64,000 bases of DNA from Pseudomonas viridiflava (GCF_900582195.1 NZ_UTHA01000001.1:558001-622000); one strand, 5' to 3'. Positions 9,126-17,910 are shown, counted from the stretch's first letter. A program made the numbers and translations. Notes: generated from the sequence alone by a model not told the origin.

Positions 9126-9572
9126 ATGAGTCAGATCGACATTCGCCCGGTCAGCGCCGCCGACCACGCTGCCTGGTTGCCGCTGTGGCAGGCGTACCTG
9201 CGTTTCTACAACACCGAACTGCCTGACGCTGTAACCGACAGCACCTGGCAGCGCTTTCTCGACCCGGGCGAACCGACCCACGCGGCATTGGCGTGGGCTG
9301 ATGGCAAAGCCGTGGGCATGGTGCATTACATCTATCATCGCTCGAACTGGAGCATTGAAAACTCCTGCTACCTGCAAGACTTGCTGGTTGCGCCAGAAAC
9401 TCGCGGCACTGGCGTCGGCCGTCTGTTGATCGAACACGTCTACGCCACGGCCAAGGCTGACGGCTGCTGCAAAGTGCACTGGCTGACCCACGAAACCAAC
9501 GCCACCGCGATCCAGCTCTACGAGCGCATCGCTGAACGCCCGGGCTTCGTCCAGTTTCGCAAAGCCCTTTAA
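9126..9572 (+). CDS. GNAT-family N-acetyltransferase
   Basis: A 148-residue single-domain GNAT enzyme that uses acetyl-CoA. The acetyl-CoA pyrophosphate loop is visible as R-G-T-G-V-G-R in APETRGTGVGRLLIEHV (~100-115), followed by NATAIQLYERI, the typical motif B. The substrate is unknown. It lies between paiB and a second GNAT gene with AAGGA before the ATG, so the three are probably cotranscribed and controlled by the divergent MocR regulator. Confidence 0.88.
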   Translation: MSQIDIRPVSAADHAAWLPLWQAYLRFYNTELPDAVTDSTWQRFLDPGEPTHAALAWADGKAVGMVHYIYHRSNWSIENSCYLQDLLVAPETRGTGVGRLLIEHVYATAKADGCCKVHWLTHETNATAIQLYERIAERPGFVQFRKAL

Positions 9573-9584
9573 GGAGACGCACGC

Positions 9585-10256
9585 ATGACCGCATCACTCG
9601 CAGACTGGAAAGGCGTCCCCGCCCCCACCGCCACACTGCTCGAAGGCCGCTTCATTCGTCTGGAACGACTCGACCCGGCACGTCACGGTGACGCACTGTT
9701 CGCCGCCCTCGAAGGCCCGGGTGCCGATCCGAAACTCTGGGATTATTTGCCCTACGGCCCGTTCCCGGAACGCACTGCGTTCAACGCCTGGCTGAACAAC
9801 CACGCGGCCGCCAGCGACCCGTATTTCTTCAGCGTCATTGATCGCGCCAGCGGTCAGGTACAAGGCCTCCTCAGCCTGATGTCGATCGTCCCGGCCCAGG
9901 GCCGCATCGAAATCGGCCACGTCACGTTCGGCACGCCAATGCAGCGCTCGCCGAGAAGCACCGAAGCGGTGTACTTGTTGGCGAAATATTCCTTTGAACT
10001 CGGCTACCGCCGCCTCGAATGGAAGTGCAACAACGGCAACGCCCGCTCCAAATACGCCGCCGAACGCCTGGGTTTCAGCTTCGAAGGCGTGTTCCGCCAG
10101 CACATGGTGGTCAAGGGGCAGAACCGCGACACTGCGTGGTATTCGATTCTGGATGGAGAATGGCCGGCGATTGCGGCAGGTTTCGAGCGGTGGCTGTCGG
10201 ATGAAAATCAGACGCCCGACGGGCAGGTGAAAGGCTTGGCAGAGTGCCGTTCCTGA
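9585..10256 (+). CDS. GNAT acetyltransferase, RimJ/RimL-like
   Basis: A 223-residue acetyltransferase of the RimJ/RimL (COG1670) branch. It has an N-terminal LEGRFIRLERLDPARHGDALF segment, the IGHVTFGTPMQRS strand with the family's P-x-x-x-R-S, then EWKCNNGNARSKYAAERLGFSFEGVFRQH, which is diagnostic of the group. It probably acetylates a small amine or protein N-terminus in the cytoplasm; the substrate is unknown. It is the last gene of the paiB operon, with AAGGAGA before its ATG, and it is followed by a REP-type hairpin that may end the transcript. Confidence 0.88.
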   Translation: MTASLADWKGVPAPTATLLEGRFIRLERLDPARHGDALFAALEGPGADPKLWDYLPYGPFPERTAFNAWLNNHAAASDPYFFSVIDRASGQVQGLLSLMSIVPAQGRIEIGHVTFGTPMQRSPRSTEAVYLLAKYSFELGYRRLEWKCNNGNARSKYAAERLGFSFEGVFRQHMVVKGQNRDTAWYSILDGEWPAIAAGFERWLSDENQTPDGQVKGLAECRS

Positions 10257-10268
10257 TTAGTTAAAAGC

Positions 10269-10345
10269 AAAAGATCGCAGCCTGCGGCAGCTTCTACACG
10301 GGATTTACATTCATCCTGTAGAGCTGCCGCAGGCTGCGATCTTTT
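10269..10345. repeat. REP-type inverted repeat (GATCGCAGCCTGCGGC family)
   Basis: The 24-bp arms (10269-10292 and 10322-10345) are exact complements; the loop adds further partial pairing (CTACACGGGAT against ATCCTGTAG). The element ends in TTTT on the plus strand and, reversed, in TTTT on the minus strand, so it could terminate the convergent genes on both sides. It is of a different sequence family from the other repeats in this window. Confidence 0.9.
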
Positions 10346-10354
10346 GATCTGCGG

Positions 10355-11290
10355 TTACACCAGTTTTTGCGCCAGCACCGCAATGTGTTCCGGCCCGATC
10401 CCGCAGCAACCGCCCAAATGACTGGCGCCCCGCTGCTGCCAATCAATGGCCCAGTGCAAGTAGCCCGGCGGATCAAGATCCTCGCGCAGCGGATCAAGTC
10501 CGTCATTGGCCGTGGCTTCTTTTGGCTGCGGTGGAAACGCATTGGCGTAAGCACCAATGTTTATCTTCACCCCCAGACGCTCGAAGGTGTCACGCGCCGC
10601 ATCAATCGCGGCACCGATCACTTCCGGCTGACTGCAATTGAACAACAACGTCTCGACACCCAACTCAGCCGCAACGGCAGCCGCTTCGGTGACTGGCTCA
10701 CCAGAGCGCAGGCGCGGCACTTCATCAGTGTCTTCGTCCTTCAGGGTGAAGGACAACCAGAACGGTTTGCCATCCTTCGGCAACCCGGCGTGGATAGCTC
10801 GCGCTTCGATGATCGAGCTTTGGGTTTCCGCGAGCCACAGATCAACGTGCGGTGCCAGGCCATTGACCAAAGGCGCCAGCAACTCGGTTACTCGTGCGGC
10901 CTCGAACAGATCCGGACGATAGGAGCCGAACAGCGGCGGCAATGAGCCGGCCACGCGCACGGATTTTCCCGAGGCCTGCACCGCACGTCGCGCCAGCTCA
11001 CCGGCCAACGCCGCCAGCGCCTGCCCTTCAGCGGCGAAACGTTCTTCGCCAATATGAAACGGCACCACGGCATAACTGTTGGTGGTAATCACATTGGCGC
11101 CACTGGCGATATAAGCGGCATGTACCGCCTCGACCGCTTGCGGCGCCTCGCTCAACGCCAGCGCCGACCACTCCGGCTGACGAAATGGCGCACCGGCGCG
11201 CTGCAACTCACGGCCCATGCCGCCATCGAGAATAATCGTGCTGCCTGCGCCCATATGCTTTTCACTCATATGCTTATGAAAATAACTCAC
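10355..11290 (-). CDS. homocysteine S-methyltransferase family protein
   Basis: A methyltransferase of up to 311 residues with a TIM-barrel zinc site. Its expected role is methyl transfer to homocysteine (for example from S-methylmethionine), making methionine in the cytoplasm. Family marks are LDGGMGRELQR at the start, NVITTNSYAV, and the Cys ligands in LLFNCSQP and HLGGCCGIGPEHI. The start is uncertain: GTG at 11290, or ATGs at 11269 and 11254; none has a strong ribosome site. The ATG at 11254 fits the family's usual N-terminus best. It is divergent from an amino-acid ABC receptor gene, so joint control by sulfur or methionine supply is plausible. Confidence 0.85.
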   Translation of the reverse strand: MSYFHKHMSEKHMGAGSTIILDGGMGRELQRAGAPFRQPEWSALALSEAPQAVEAVHAAYIASGANVITTNSYAVVPFHIGEERFAAEGQALAALAGELARRAVQASGKSVRVAGSLPPLFGSYRPDLFEAARVTELLAPLVNGLAPHVDLWLAETQSSIIEARAIHAGLPKDGKPFWLSFTLKDEDTDEVPRLRSGEPVTEAAAVAAELGVETLLFNCSQPEVIGAAIDAARDTFERLGVKINIGAYANAFPPQPKEATANDGLDPLREDLDPPGYLHWAIDWQQRGASHLGGCCGIGPEHIAVLAQKLV

Positions 11291-11367
11291 TACCAGAGTC
11301 GTTCTTATAACTATTTAATACGCACCATTCCGTTAAAAACAACCTCTTTTTTACCCAGGGATCGACT

Positions 11368-12189
11368 GTGAAATTTCAACCGCTACTGGCCCTGGGCCTG
11401 ACGATTCTGGCCGCCTCCACGCAAGCCTTGGGTGGCACGACGCTGGACCGTATCGAGCAAAAGAAAGAACTGGTCGGCGTGCTGATGGAAAGCTATCCAC
11501 CGTTCTCCTTTCTCAATGACCAGAATCAACTGGATGGCTTCGACGTTGATGTCGCCAAAGCCGTAGCTGACAAGTTAGGCGTCAAGCTGCGCCTGGAAAC
11601 GCCGTCGTGGGACGTCATTGCCGCCGGCCGCTGGAGCGGGCGCTACGATATCTGCATCTGCTCGATGACGCCGAGCAAGGCTCGCGCCGAAGTGTTCGAT
11701 TTCCCGGTCGAGTACTACGCTTCGCCGGCAGTGATCGTGGTCAACGCCAAGGATGAGCGGATCCACGACGCCAAGGATCTGAGCGGCAAAAAAGTCGGCC
11801 TCACCAGCGCGTCCAGTTACGAAAGCTATCTGAACAAGAACCTGGTCATCGAAGGCGCCGAAGACACGCAGTTGCAGTACCCGTTCGAGGATGTGCAGAT
11901 CGCGCCGTACGATACCGATAACGTCGCCTTCCAGGACTTGGGCCTGGGCGCCGGCGTGCGCCTGGATGCAATCCTCACCAACCTCGTCACCGCGCAGCCA
12001 CGCCTGAACCAGGACAAGCGCTTCAAGCTGGCGGGCGCACCGCTGTACTCGGAGCCGAACTCGGTGGCTATCGAAAAGGGTGATGCGCAATGGGACGCCA
12101 AGGTGCGTGAAGTCTTCGCGCAACTGAAGCAGGACGGCACCCTGAGCAAGCTGTCGCAAAAATGGATCGGCGCCGATATCAGCCAATGA
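11368..12189 (+). CDS. periplasmic amino-acid-binding protein of an ABC importer
   Basis: A 273-residue type-3 solute-binding protein starting at GTG 11368, with AGGGA just before it. The signal peptide spans residues 1-~22 (hydrophobic LLALGLTILAAS, then TQALGG). The mature part has the SBP_bac_3 pattern: LVGVLMESYPPFSFLN, then LDGFDVDVAKAVADKLGVKL, and a second lobe around KKVGLTSASSYESYL. It binds a polar amino acid or opine-like compound in the periplasm; the ligand is unknown. Its stop codon overlaps the start of the permease gene (ATGA at 12186), so the two are translationally coupled. Confidence 0.9.
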   Translation: MKFQPLLALGLTILAASTQALGGTTLDRIEQKKELVGVLMESYPPFSFLNDQNQLDGFDVDVAKAVADKLGVKLRLETPSWDVIAAGRWSGRYDICICSMTPSKARAEVFDFPVEYYASPAVIVVNAKDERIHDAKDLSGKKVGLTSASSYESYLNKNLVIEGAEDTQLQYPFEDVQIAPYDTDNVAFQDLGLGAGVRLDAILTNLVTAQPRLNQDKRFKLAGAPLYSEPNSVAIEKGDAQWDAKVREVFAQLKQDGTLSKLSQKWIGADISQ

Positions 12190-13022
12190 CTTCTTTCCCG
12201 ACACCGCCACAGCCACCGCAACCGGTGGCTGAATCACGCCTGCAACGCTTGTTCGGTTTTCGTACACGGCTGTACCTGACATGGGCGGCGCTGTTCTGCC
12301 TGTTCGCCGGGTTCTTCCTGAGCTTCGACCTGAAGTTCTCGATCATCCTCGACAAACTGCCCAATCTGGTCGGCTTGCACCTGGCGCCCAACGGTTTTCT
12401 GCAAGGTGCCGCGCTGACGCTTTTTCTCTGTGTGTGCTCGATTGTCGCTTCGTCCCTGTTGGGCTTCATCACGGCATTGGCGCGCCTGTCGAAAAGCGCC
12501 GTGGCGTTCGGCATCGCCAGTTTTTACACCTCGTTCTTTCGCGGCACGCCACTGCTCATCCAGATCCTGCTGATCTACCTGGGCTTGCCGCAACTGGGCA
12601 TCGTGCCTGGCGCCATCGTCGCGGGCATCATTGCCCTGTCACTGAACTACGGCGCCTATCTCAGCGAAATCTTCCGCGCCGGAATCCTAGGAGTCGACCA
12701 CGGCCAGCGCGAAGCTTCGCTGGCCTTGGGGATGCGCGAGACAGTGATTTTCTGGCGCATCACCCTGCCGCAAGCCATGCGCACAATCATCCCGCCCACG
12801 ACCAACCAGTTCATCTCGATGCTCAAGGACTCGTCGCTGATTTCGGTGATGGGCGTCTGGGAAGTGATGTTTCTCGCGCAGTCATACGGGCGCTCAAGCT
12901 ACCGCTACATCGAAATGCTGACGACGGCAGCGATCATTTACTGGCTGATGTCGATTGGACTGGAGTTGATTCAGGCGCGCATGGAGCGGCATTACGGCAA
13001 GGCTTACGTGCGGCGGAGCTAG
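12186..13022 (+). CDS. ABC transporter permease, polar amino-acid type
   Basis: A 278-residue inner-membrane permease of the HisM/GlnP family. After a Pro-rich cytoplasmic start it has about five to six membrane segments. The HisMQ signature around residues 160-185 (SLNYGAYLSEIFRAGILGVDHGQREASLALGM) includes the EAA loop that contacts the ATPase, followed by AMRTIIPPTTNQFISMLKDSSLISV. The start at 12186 overlaps the receptor's stop. An ATP-binding subunit and second permease are not beside it, so a homodimer using an ATPase from elsewhere is likely. Confidence 0.9.
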   Translation: MTSFPTPPQPPQPVAESRLQRLFGFRTRLYLTWAALFCLFAGFFLSFDLKFSIILDKLPNLVGLHLAPNGFLQGAALTLFLCVCSIVASSLLGFITALARLSKSAVAFGIASFYTSFFRGTPLLIQILLIYLGLPQLGIVPGAIVAGIIALSLNYGAYLSEIFRAGILGVDHGQREASLALGMRETVIFWRITLPQAMRTIIPPTTNQFISMLKDSSLISVMGVWEVMFLAQSYGRSSYRYIEMLTTAAIIYWLMSIGLELIQARMERHYGKAYVRRS

Positions 13023-13054
13023 GGGGATCGGCACCTTGCGGGCTGCGTCGGGTT

Positions 13055-13333
13055 TTATTGGGGCTCTCGGCGTACCCGCACAACGCCCATTTTCAGGCCA
13101 AACGGACGAAACACTGCATTCAACGATTTAAGTGTCTGGTTACCCTCGCCGTGTTCGATATGCACCAGCGTGCGCACCGAAATTTTGCACATCTTCGCAA
13201 ACTGGGTCTGATGCAGACCGGTCACTTCCACGCGCAAACGGCGAACGGCTTCACCGATCTCCAGCGTCCCTTGGGCCAGCGCCTCTTGAATGCTTTCGAT
13301 GAGCACCGTGCGCTCAGCTACCGTCATGCTCAT
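13055..13333 (-). CDS. hipB: HipB-like XRE antitoxin/repressor
   Basis: A 92-residue Cro/C1-type helix-turn-helix protein: LRVEVTGLHQTQFAKMCKISVRTLVHIEHGEG holds the HTH, followed by a short basic tail. It is expected to bind DNA upstream of the module and to neutralise the HipA-like kinase. The ATG at 13333 overlaps the hipA stop (ATGA), so it is made from the same transcript, downstream of the toxin gene. In E. coli the order is the reverse, hipB then hipA. The symbol is given by analogy. Confidence 0.78.
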   Translation of the reverse strand: MSMTVAERTVLIESIQEALAQGTLEIGEAVRRLRVEVTGLHQTQFAKMCKISVRTLVHIEHGEGNQTLKSLNAVFRPFGLKMGVVRVRREPQ

Positions 13334-14682
13334 TGCAGATCCCACTCTTTCAAGCGTTGCTCCAGATTTCTCAGATGAATGCCTGGGTGATTCATGGTTC
13401 TGTCGGGCAAACCACTGGCCGTCAATATGTCTGGCAGCGCCGCCAGACGTTGGGCATCTTCGCGCAATCGTTCGAAAAGAGCCGGCGCATCACATAGCGC
13501 TGCCAATGGGTCATCCGGTTCAGCAATGTCCGCCAATGCGCGGCAAACTCCACGCCAATCGACGTCTCCCGCTCGCTCCAGATCTCTTGGCCACTTGGTC
13601 GTACGGGTCACACCCTCGTCATCCATGACCATAGGCGCCAGGTCATAAATCGGCGCCAGGCGAAAGTTGTTTGCCTGACGAATGATCGCGGTGTTACGAC
13701 CATGGTTATCCGAGTTACCAAGGATTTTGTTGATCAGATCCCGGCGTAAGTAGTCCGTCACAAGAGCGGGTATCTGGCTGGCCTGCCCTGCTCTGCGCCA
13801 GAGCCCGGCGAGCATGTGGATGACCTCCATATGGTTCATCGCACTTCCCGGCGTCGTCACTTGAGCCAACGAGTAAATCGATTCAACAGCCAAGCGACTT
13901 ACCTCGCCGTTGCTCACCTTGCGATCAAAACGCTGCATCCACAAACTTGGTTTGTTCGCTTCTTCCAGTGCCAAGCCTTCGGCCGCGATTGTTTCAATGC
14001 CGAGCTTCTGAAGCGCCTTGTAGTAATGGAATTCGCTTCGCAGGATGTCTTGATCGGTCAGACCGCCTCTGTTTCTGGCAAATTTCACAAACCAGTGCTG
14101 TCTGACTTTGTTGTCATCCAATACGGCATCGGGATACAGGAGACCAGCCTTGTTCTCGGCCAATAAAAGCTTCGGCGCTTCACCACCCGCGCCGGTAGCT
14201 CCACCGATTGCCGCACCCAGCTCATAGGCATACTCAAGAAAGCGGTTGTCACGCTGGATGACATCCTCACGCTTGAATCCGATTGGCTTGCGCTCATCAA
14301 TCACCTCGGCCGACTCTTTTATGCGCATATTGCCAATGGGGGCTGGCGTGCTGCGACCGAGCAGATATAAATCGACGCTGATGTTCGCCGGTTTTTCTTG
14401 ACCTAGACGCGCAAGCAAAAAGCGTTTGGCTGCCCCTGCGGGGGCAATGTCGTGCACGAATGCCGGCGTTTTGGAACGGCGACCCTCCCAATCCAGTGGA
14501 TACAGTGCACTCACGGCCTTGGAAAACGGAGAACCTATGGCTTCAATATTTTCAGCAAGGTAGACCGTTTCGTAGCCAAAACTGCAGCGACTCTCGAAAC
14601 CCTTTTCAGGATCGTCGAAACTCAGAATCATCGCGTCCTGCCATTTACCCGCCGTGAATATCTGTAAGGTCAGGTCGTACAT
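13330..14682 (-). CDS. hipA: HipA-family serine/threonine kinase toxin
   Basis: A 450-residue HipA-like kinase with an N-terminal subdomain (ending near GRSTPAPIGNMRI) and a C-terminal kinase domain. Visible kinase features are a Gly-rich ATP loop (GGATGAGGEAPKLLL), HWFVKFARN with the ATP-contacting Lys, the catalytic loop ILGNSDNHGRNTAI, and the metal-binding YDLAPMV. E. coli HipA phosphorylates glutamyl-tRNA synthetase and causes growth arrest and persistence; the target here is unknown. The length is typical (E. coli 440). The ATG at 14682 lies 12 bp from the first of four TGCA-N6-TGCA sites. Confidence 0.88.
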   Translation of the reverse strand: MYDLTLQIFTAGKWQDAMILSFDDPEKGFESRCSFGYETVYLAENIEAIGSPFSKAVSALYPLDWEGRRSKTPAFVHDIAPAGAAKRFLLARLGQEKPANISVDLYLLGRSTPAPIGNMRIKESAEVIDERKPIGFKREDVIQRDNRFLEYAYELGAAIGGATGAGGEAPKLLLAENKAGLLYPDAVLDDNKVRQHWFVKFARNRGGLTDQDILRSEFHYYKALQKLGIETIAAEGLALEEANKPSLWMQRFDRKVSNGEVSRLAVESIYSLAQVTTPGSAMNHMEVIHMLAGLWRRAGQASQIPALVTDYLRRDLINKILGNSDNHGRNTAIIRQANNFRLAPIYDLAPMVMDDEGVTRTTKWPRDLERAGDVDWRGVCRALADIAEPDDPLAALCDAPALFERLREDAQRLAALPDILTASGLPDRTMNHPGIHLRNLEQRLKEWDLQ

Positions 14683-14693
14683 GCTTTCCCACC

Positions 14694-14832
14694 TGCATTT
14701 AAATGCATTTCAGCAGAGCTTTTTTTACTGTTAGATGCAATATAGTGCATTTCAAGTCCAACAGAGCGCCTAAATCTGCAACAAAATGCAGACAAGCCCC
14801 TGATCATCAAGCTCTGAACGCAAAATAATGCA
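14694..14832. promoter_or_regulatory. array of four evenly spaced TGCA-N6-TGCA operators upstream of hipA
   Basis: Sites at 14694-14707 (TGCATTTAAATGCA), 14736-14749 (TGCAATATAGTGCA), 14777-14790 (TGCAACAAAATGCA) and 14819-14832 (CGCAAAATAATGCA). The starts are 42, 41 and 42 bp apart, that is four DNA turns, which puts them on one face of the helix. All spacers are AT-rich. E. coli hipBA is also controlled by multiple HipB operators, so this is probably the HipB-like protein's array. It also borders the autotransporter gene at 14911. Confidence 0.75.
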
Positions 14833-14875
14833 GATCAGCCACCGACATCATTCTGTAAAAACCCTTCGCTATACA

Positions 14876-14906
14876 GGACGGCCCGCTTATAACAAAAAGG
14901 CCGTCC
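14876..14906 (+). promoter_or_regulatory. hairpin over the ribosome-binding region of the first autotransporter
   Basis: GGACGGCC (14876-14883) and GGCCGTCC (14899-14906) are perfect 8-bp arms with a 15-base loop, ending 4 bases before the ATG at 14911. The only Shine-Dalgarno-like bases (AAGG, 14897-14900) lie at the loop/stem edge, so the fold may limit translation. Confidence 0.55.
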
Positions 14907-14910
14907 GACC

Positions 14911-17868
14911 ATGCCGTTCCCGCCCCAGCGTCTGTCTCTCGCCATCGCCCTGTTGATCGCAGCCACGGCAGCCCACGGCAAAACCGTGCAGATCGACACC
15001 GCCACCACGGCAGCACAAACGCTGGGTGGCAGCGACACGTTGACGATCTCCGCGCCGGGCAGCATCACCAACAGCGGCAAGGCCGTGAGCCTGAAAGACA
15101 AGACCAGTGGTGCCGGTGTGGTGATCGATAACGCCGGCAAAATCGTGTCCAGCGGTGGCCGGGCCATCGACAGCAGCGGTGACCTGACCCAGGCGCGCAA
15201 CTACACAATCTATAACCGCAGCGGCGGGCAGATTCTCGGTGCCAACGACGCGTTGCGTATCGACAGCAACTTCGTCAGCGGCAGCCTGTTGATCGACAAC
15301 AATGGCGTGATTCGCTCCACCACCGGCCAGGGGCTGGATCTGGATGCGCTGCGCAGTGACGGTGTGAAAACCACCATCATCAACCGCGCCGGCGGGCTGA
15401 TACGCGGCGACGCCAGCGACGGCATGAAGACCGGCGCCAACGCGACCATTACCAACTACGGCGAGATTTCCACCGGCGATTCGCACAATGCCGACGAGAA
15501 GTTCGATGGCATCGATATCGACTCGGCGAGCGGCGTCAGCGTGACCAACTACGGAGTGATTTCCGGTGGCCGGCACGGCATCACCACCGATCTTGGCGCG
15601 ACGCTGATCAACTACGGGCAGATCACCGGCCGCAACGGCTCCGGCTTCGGTTCCGACGGCGATGGCACGGTGATTAACCACGGTACCATCACCGGGGCTT
15701 ACTCAGGCTTGCAAGCGAACGGTGACGGCGACGGCGTGGACATCGACAAGATCGCCCACATCGAAAACTACGGGACCATTCAGGGCGTCGGTGCGGGCGG
15801 TGTGGACAAAGGCGGTTTCGCCAACGGCAGCGAAGGTATCGCGCTGGGTGGTGGTTACATTCTCAACGCCAGTAGTGCACTGATCAGCGGTGCCGACAGC
15901 GCCATTCTGGTCGACGATGGCAGCGGCGGCTCGGGTCTGGCGGCGACCACGCTGGAAAACTTCGGCACCATTCAAGGCCTCAACGGTTTCGGCGTGAAGT
16001 TCGTCGGCGAGTTCGCCGACAACGTCATCAATGGCGGCACGATCAGCGGCAGCAATGGCCTGGCACTGGATCTGGGCGGCGGCAACGACAGCCTGACCTT
16101 GCGCAACGGCAGTCGCTTTGTCGGCGTGGTCGAGGGTGGCAGCGGTTACGACCGAGTGGTGATGGATGACGCGGCCGGTGGCAGCTTCGGCGCCAGTCGC
16201 AACTTCGAATGGCTGGAGGTCAAGCAAGGCGTCTGGAGGCTGTCCGGTCAGGATGATTTCAGCGACGGCGGCGCGGTGCGCAACGGTGCCACACTGATCA
16301 ACCAAGGCAGTATCGCCGGCAACCTGACCGTCGACGCCGGCGGTGTGTATGCGGGGGGCGGTTCGGTGGGCAATCTCAACGTCAACGGCACGCTGCGCAC
16401 GGACACCGGACTCGGCCGCGCCACCATCGTTCACGACTTGAACATGGGCAGCGCCGCCACCCTCGCCTACGGCGTCAACGCCGACGGCAGCAGCGCGCCG
16501 GTGCAGGTTGGCGGCATCGCCAATCTCAACGGCGCAACCCTCGCGGTGAATCCCGGCAGCGGCACCTATCCATGGCAGAGCCACTACACCGTGCTGCAAG
16601 CAGCGCAGGTCAACGGCACTTTCGGCAAGGTCAGCAGCGACTATGCGTTCCTGACGCCGACCCTCGCCTACACGCCAACCCAGGTCGACCTGACCTACAC
16701 GCGCAATGACGTGGCGTTCAATGAGTTCGCCACGACCGGCAACGGCAGCAACGCCGCCAACAGCCTCGCCTCGATCGGTAAAAACAATGCGTTGTACAAC
16801 GCCCTGCTCAATACCAGCCAAAGCAGCGCTGGCGCGGCAATCGAGCAACTGGCCGGCGCCAGCAACGCCAACCTGACCAGCGCCACTCTCGGCGCCAGCA
16901 GTCAGGTCGGCAGCAGCATGCTCTCGGCCATGCAGCAAATGGGCGGCACCCCGGGCTTGATGGTCGGCCTCGATCAACGCGACACACCCGTGCTGGCAGC
17001 CAATGGCGTGCCGTCCGAAGCACGCAACCTGAATGACCCGAACGCACGCGGCCGACTCTGGCTGCAGGGCATCGGCGGCTACGGCAAACTCGATGGCGAG
17101 CACGGCAGCAGTGGTCTCGAACAACGCACCAAGGGCAGCGTGCTGGGCGCCGACTGGTCACTGAATCCGGCATGGCGCCTGGGCGTACTGGGCGGCTATT
17201 CGAAAACCGATCTGGACGCGACCGGCGTCGACGGCAATGTCGAGAGCTGGCACGCCGGCGTCTACGCGCTGCATCAAAACGGCCCGATTTCGCTGCGTCT
17301 CGGCGCGGCGTACAGCGGCCATCAGGGCGAAAGCAAACGCACCATCGCCTTCAACGGTTTCAGCGACCGCCCAAAAGGCGATTACGACGCCGACAGTCAG
17401 CAAGCCTTCGCCGAACTTGGCTACGCCATGGGCAGCGGTCGCCTCAGCGCCGAGCCGTTCGCCAGCCTTGGCTACCAGCGCTACCACCGCGACAGCTATC
17501 AGGAAAAAGGTGGCGCCGCCGCGCTGCAAGTCGACAGCCAGACCCAGGACAACTTCAGCAGCACCTTCGGCCTGCGCCTGGCGCACTTGAGCAGCCTCGA
17601 CAACGGCATGAGCGTGACCCCGCGCATGGCTGTCGGCTGGAAACACACCTACGGCGATGTCAGCAGCTCGACTCGTCAGGCCTTTATAACCGGTGGCACG
17701 GCGTTCAGTGTCGATGGCAGCTCGCTGGACCGTGACAGCCTGGTGCTGGAGACCGGGCTGGATGTGGGGATCTCGGCGCGGCATACATTGGGTCTGGGAT
17801 ACAGCGGTGAGATCGGCAGCAACAGTCGCAATCACGGGCTGATCGGCCAGTGGCAGATGAGTTTTTGA
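14911..17868 (+). CDS. type V autotransporter with beta-helical passenger
   Basis: A 985-residue outer-membrane autotransporter. A signal peptide spans residues 1-23 (LSLAIALLIAATAAHG). The passenger (~24-600) is built of about a dozen degenerate repeats of the form T-x-x-N-x-G-x-I-x-G, for example ATITNYGEISTGD, VSVTNYGVISGG, TVINHGTITGA and HIENYGTIQGV, as in parallel beta-helix adhesin-like proteins. A linker leads to a C-terminal beta-barrel from ~705 (RGRLWLQGIGGYGKL) that ends in the outer-membrane signal WQMSF. It is probably an adhesin or surface protein; no protease triad is evident. A paralogue with a similar barrel follows at 18066. Confidence 0.9.
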   Translation: MPFPPQRLSLAIALLIAATAAHGKTVQIDTATTAAQTLGGSDTLTISAPGSITNSGKAVSLKDKTSGAGVVIDNAGKIVSSGGRAIDSSGDLTQARNYTIYNRSGGQILGANDALRIDSNFVSGSLLIDNNGVIRSTTGQGLDLDALRSDGVKTTIINRAGGLIRGDASDGMKTGANATITNYGEISTGDSHNADEKFDGIDIDSASGVSVTNYGVISGGRHGITTDLGATLINYGQITGRNGSGFGSDGDGTVINHGTITGAYSGLQANGDGDGVDIDKIAHIENYGTIQGVGAGGVDKGGFANGSEGIALGGGYILNASSALISGADSAILVDDGSGGSGLAATTLENFGTIQGLNGFGVKFVGEFADNVINGGTISGSNGLALDLGGGNDSLTLRNGSRFVGVVEGGSGYDRVVMDDAAGGSFGASRNFEWLEVKQGVWRLSGQDDFSDGGAVRNGATLINQGSIAGNLTVDAGGVYAGGGSVGNLNVNGTLRTDTGLGRATIVHDLNMGSAATLAYGVNADGSSAPVQVGGIANLNGATLAVNPGSGTYPWQSHYTVLQAAQVNGTFGKVSSDYAFLTPTLAYTPTQVDLTYTRNDVAFNEFATTGNGSNAANSLASIGKNNALYNALLNTSQSSAGAAIEQLAGASNANLTSATLGASSQVGSSMLSAMQQMGGTPGLMVGLDQRDTPVLAANGVPSEARNLNDPNARGRLWLQGIGGYGKLDGEHGSSGLEQRTKGSVLGADWSLNPAWRLGVLGGYSKTDLDATGVDGNVESWHAGVYALHQNGPISLRLGAAYSGHQGESKRTIAFNGFSDRPKGDYDADSQQAFAELGYAMGSGRLSAEPFASLGYQRYHRDSYQEKGGAAALQVDSQTQDNFSSTFGLRLAHLSSLDNGMSVTPRMAVGWKHTYGDVSSSTRQAFITGGTAFSVDGSSLDRDSLVLETGLDVGISARHTLGLGYSGEIGSNSRNHGLIGQWQMSF

Positions 17869-17910
17869 GGTTGAACAGACGGCGGGGTCTCGAATGGTTG
17901 TAGGAAAAAG

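Noticed and set aside
15703..17124. 473-codon open frame on the minus strand
   Set aside because: Antisense to the autotransporter passenger; Ala/Val-rich without domain marks.
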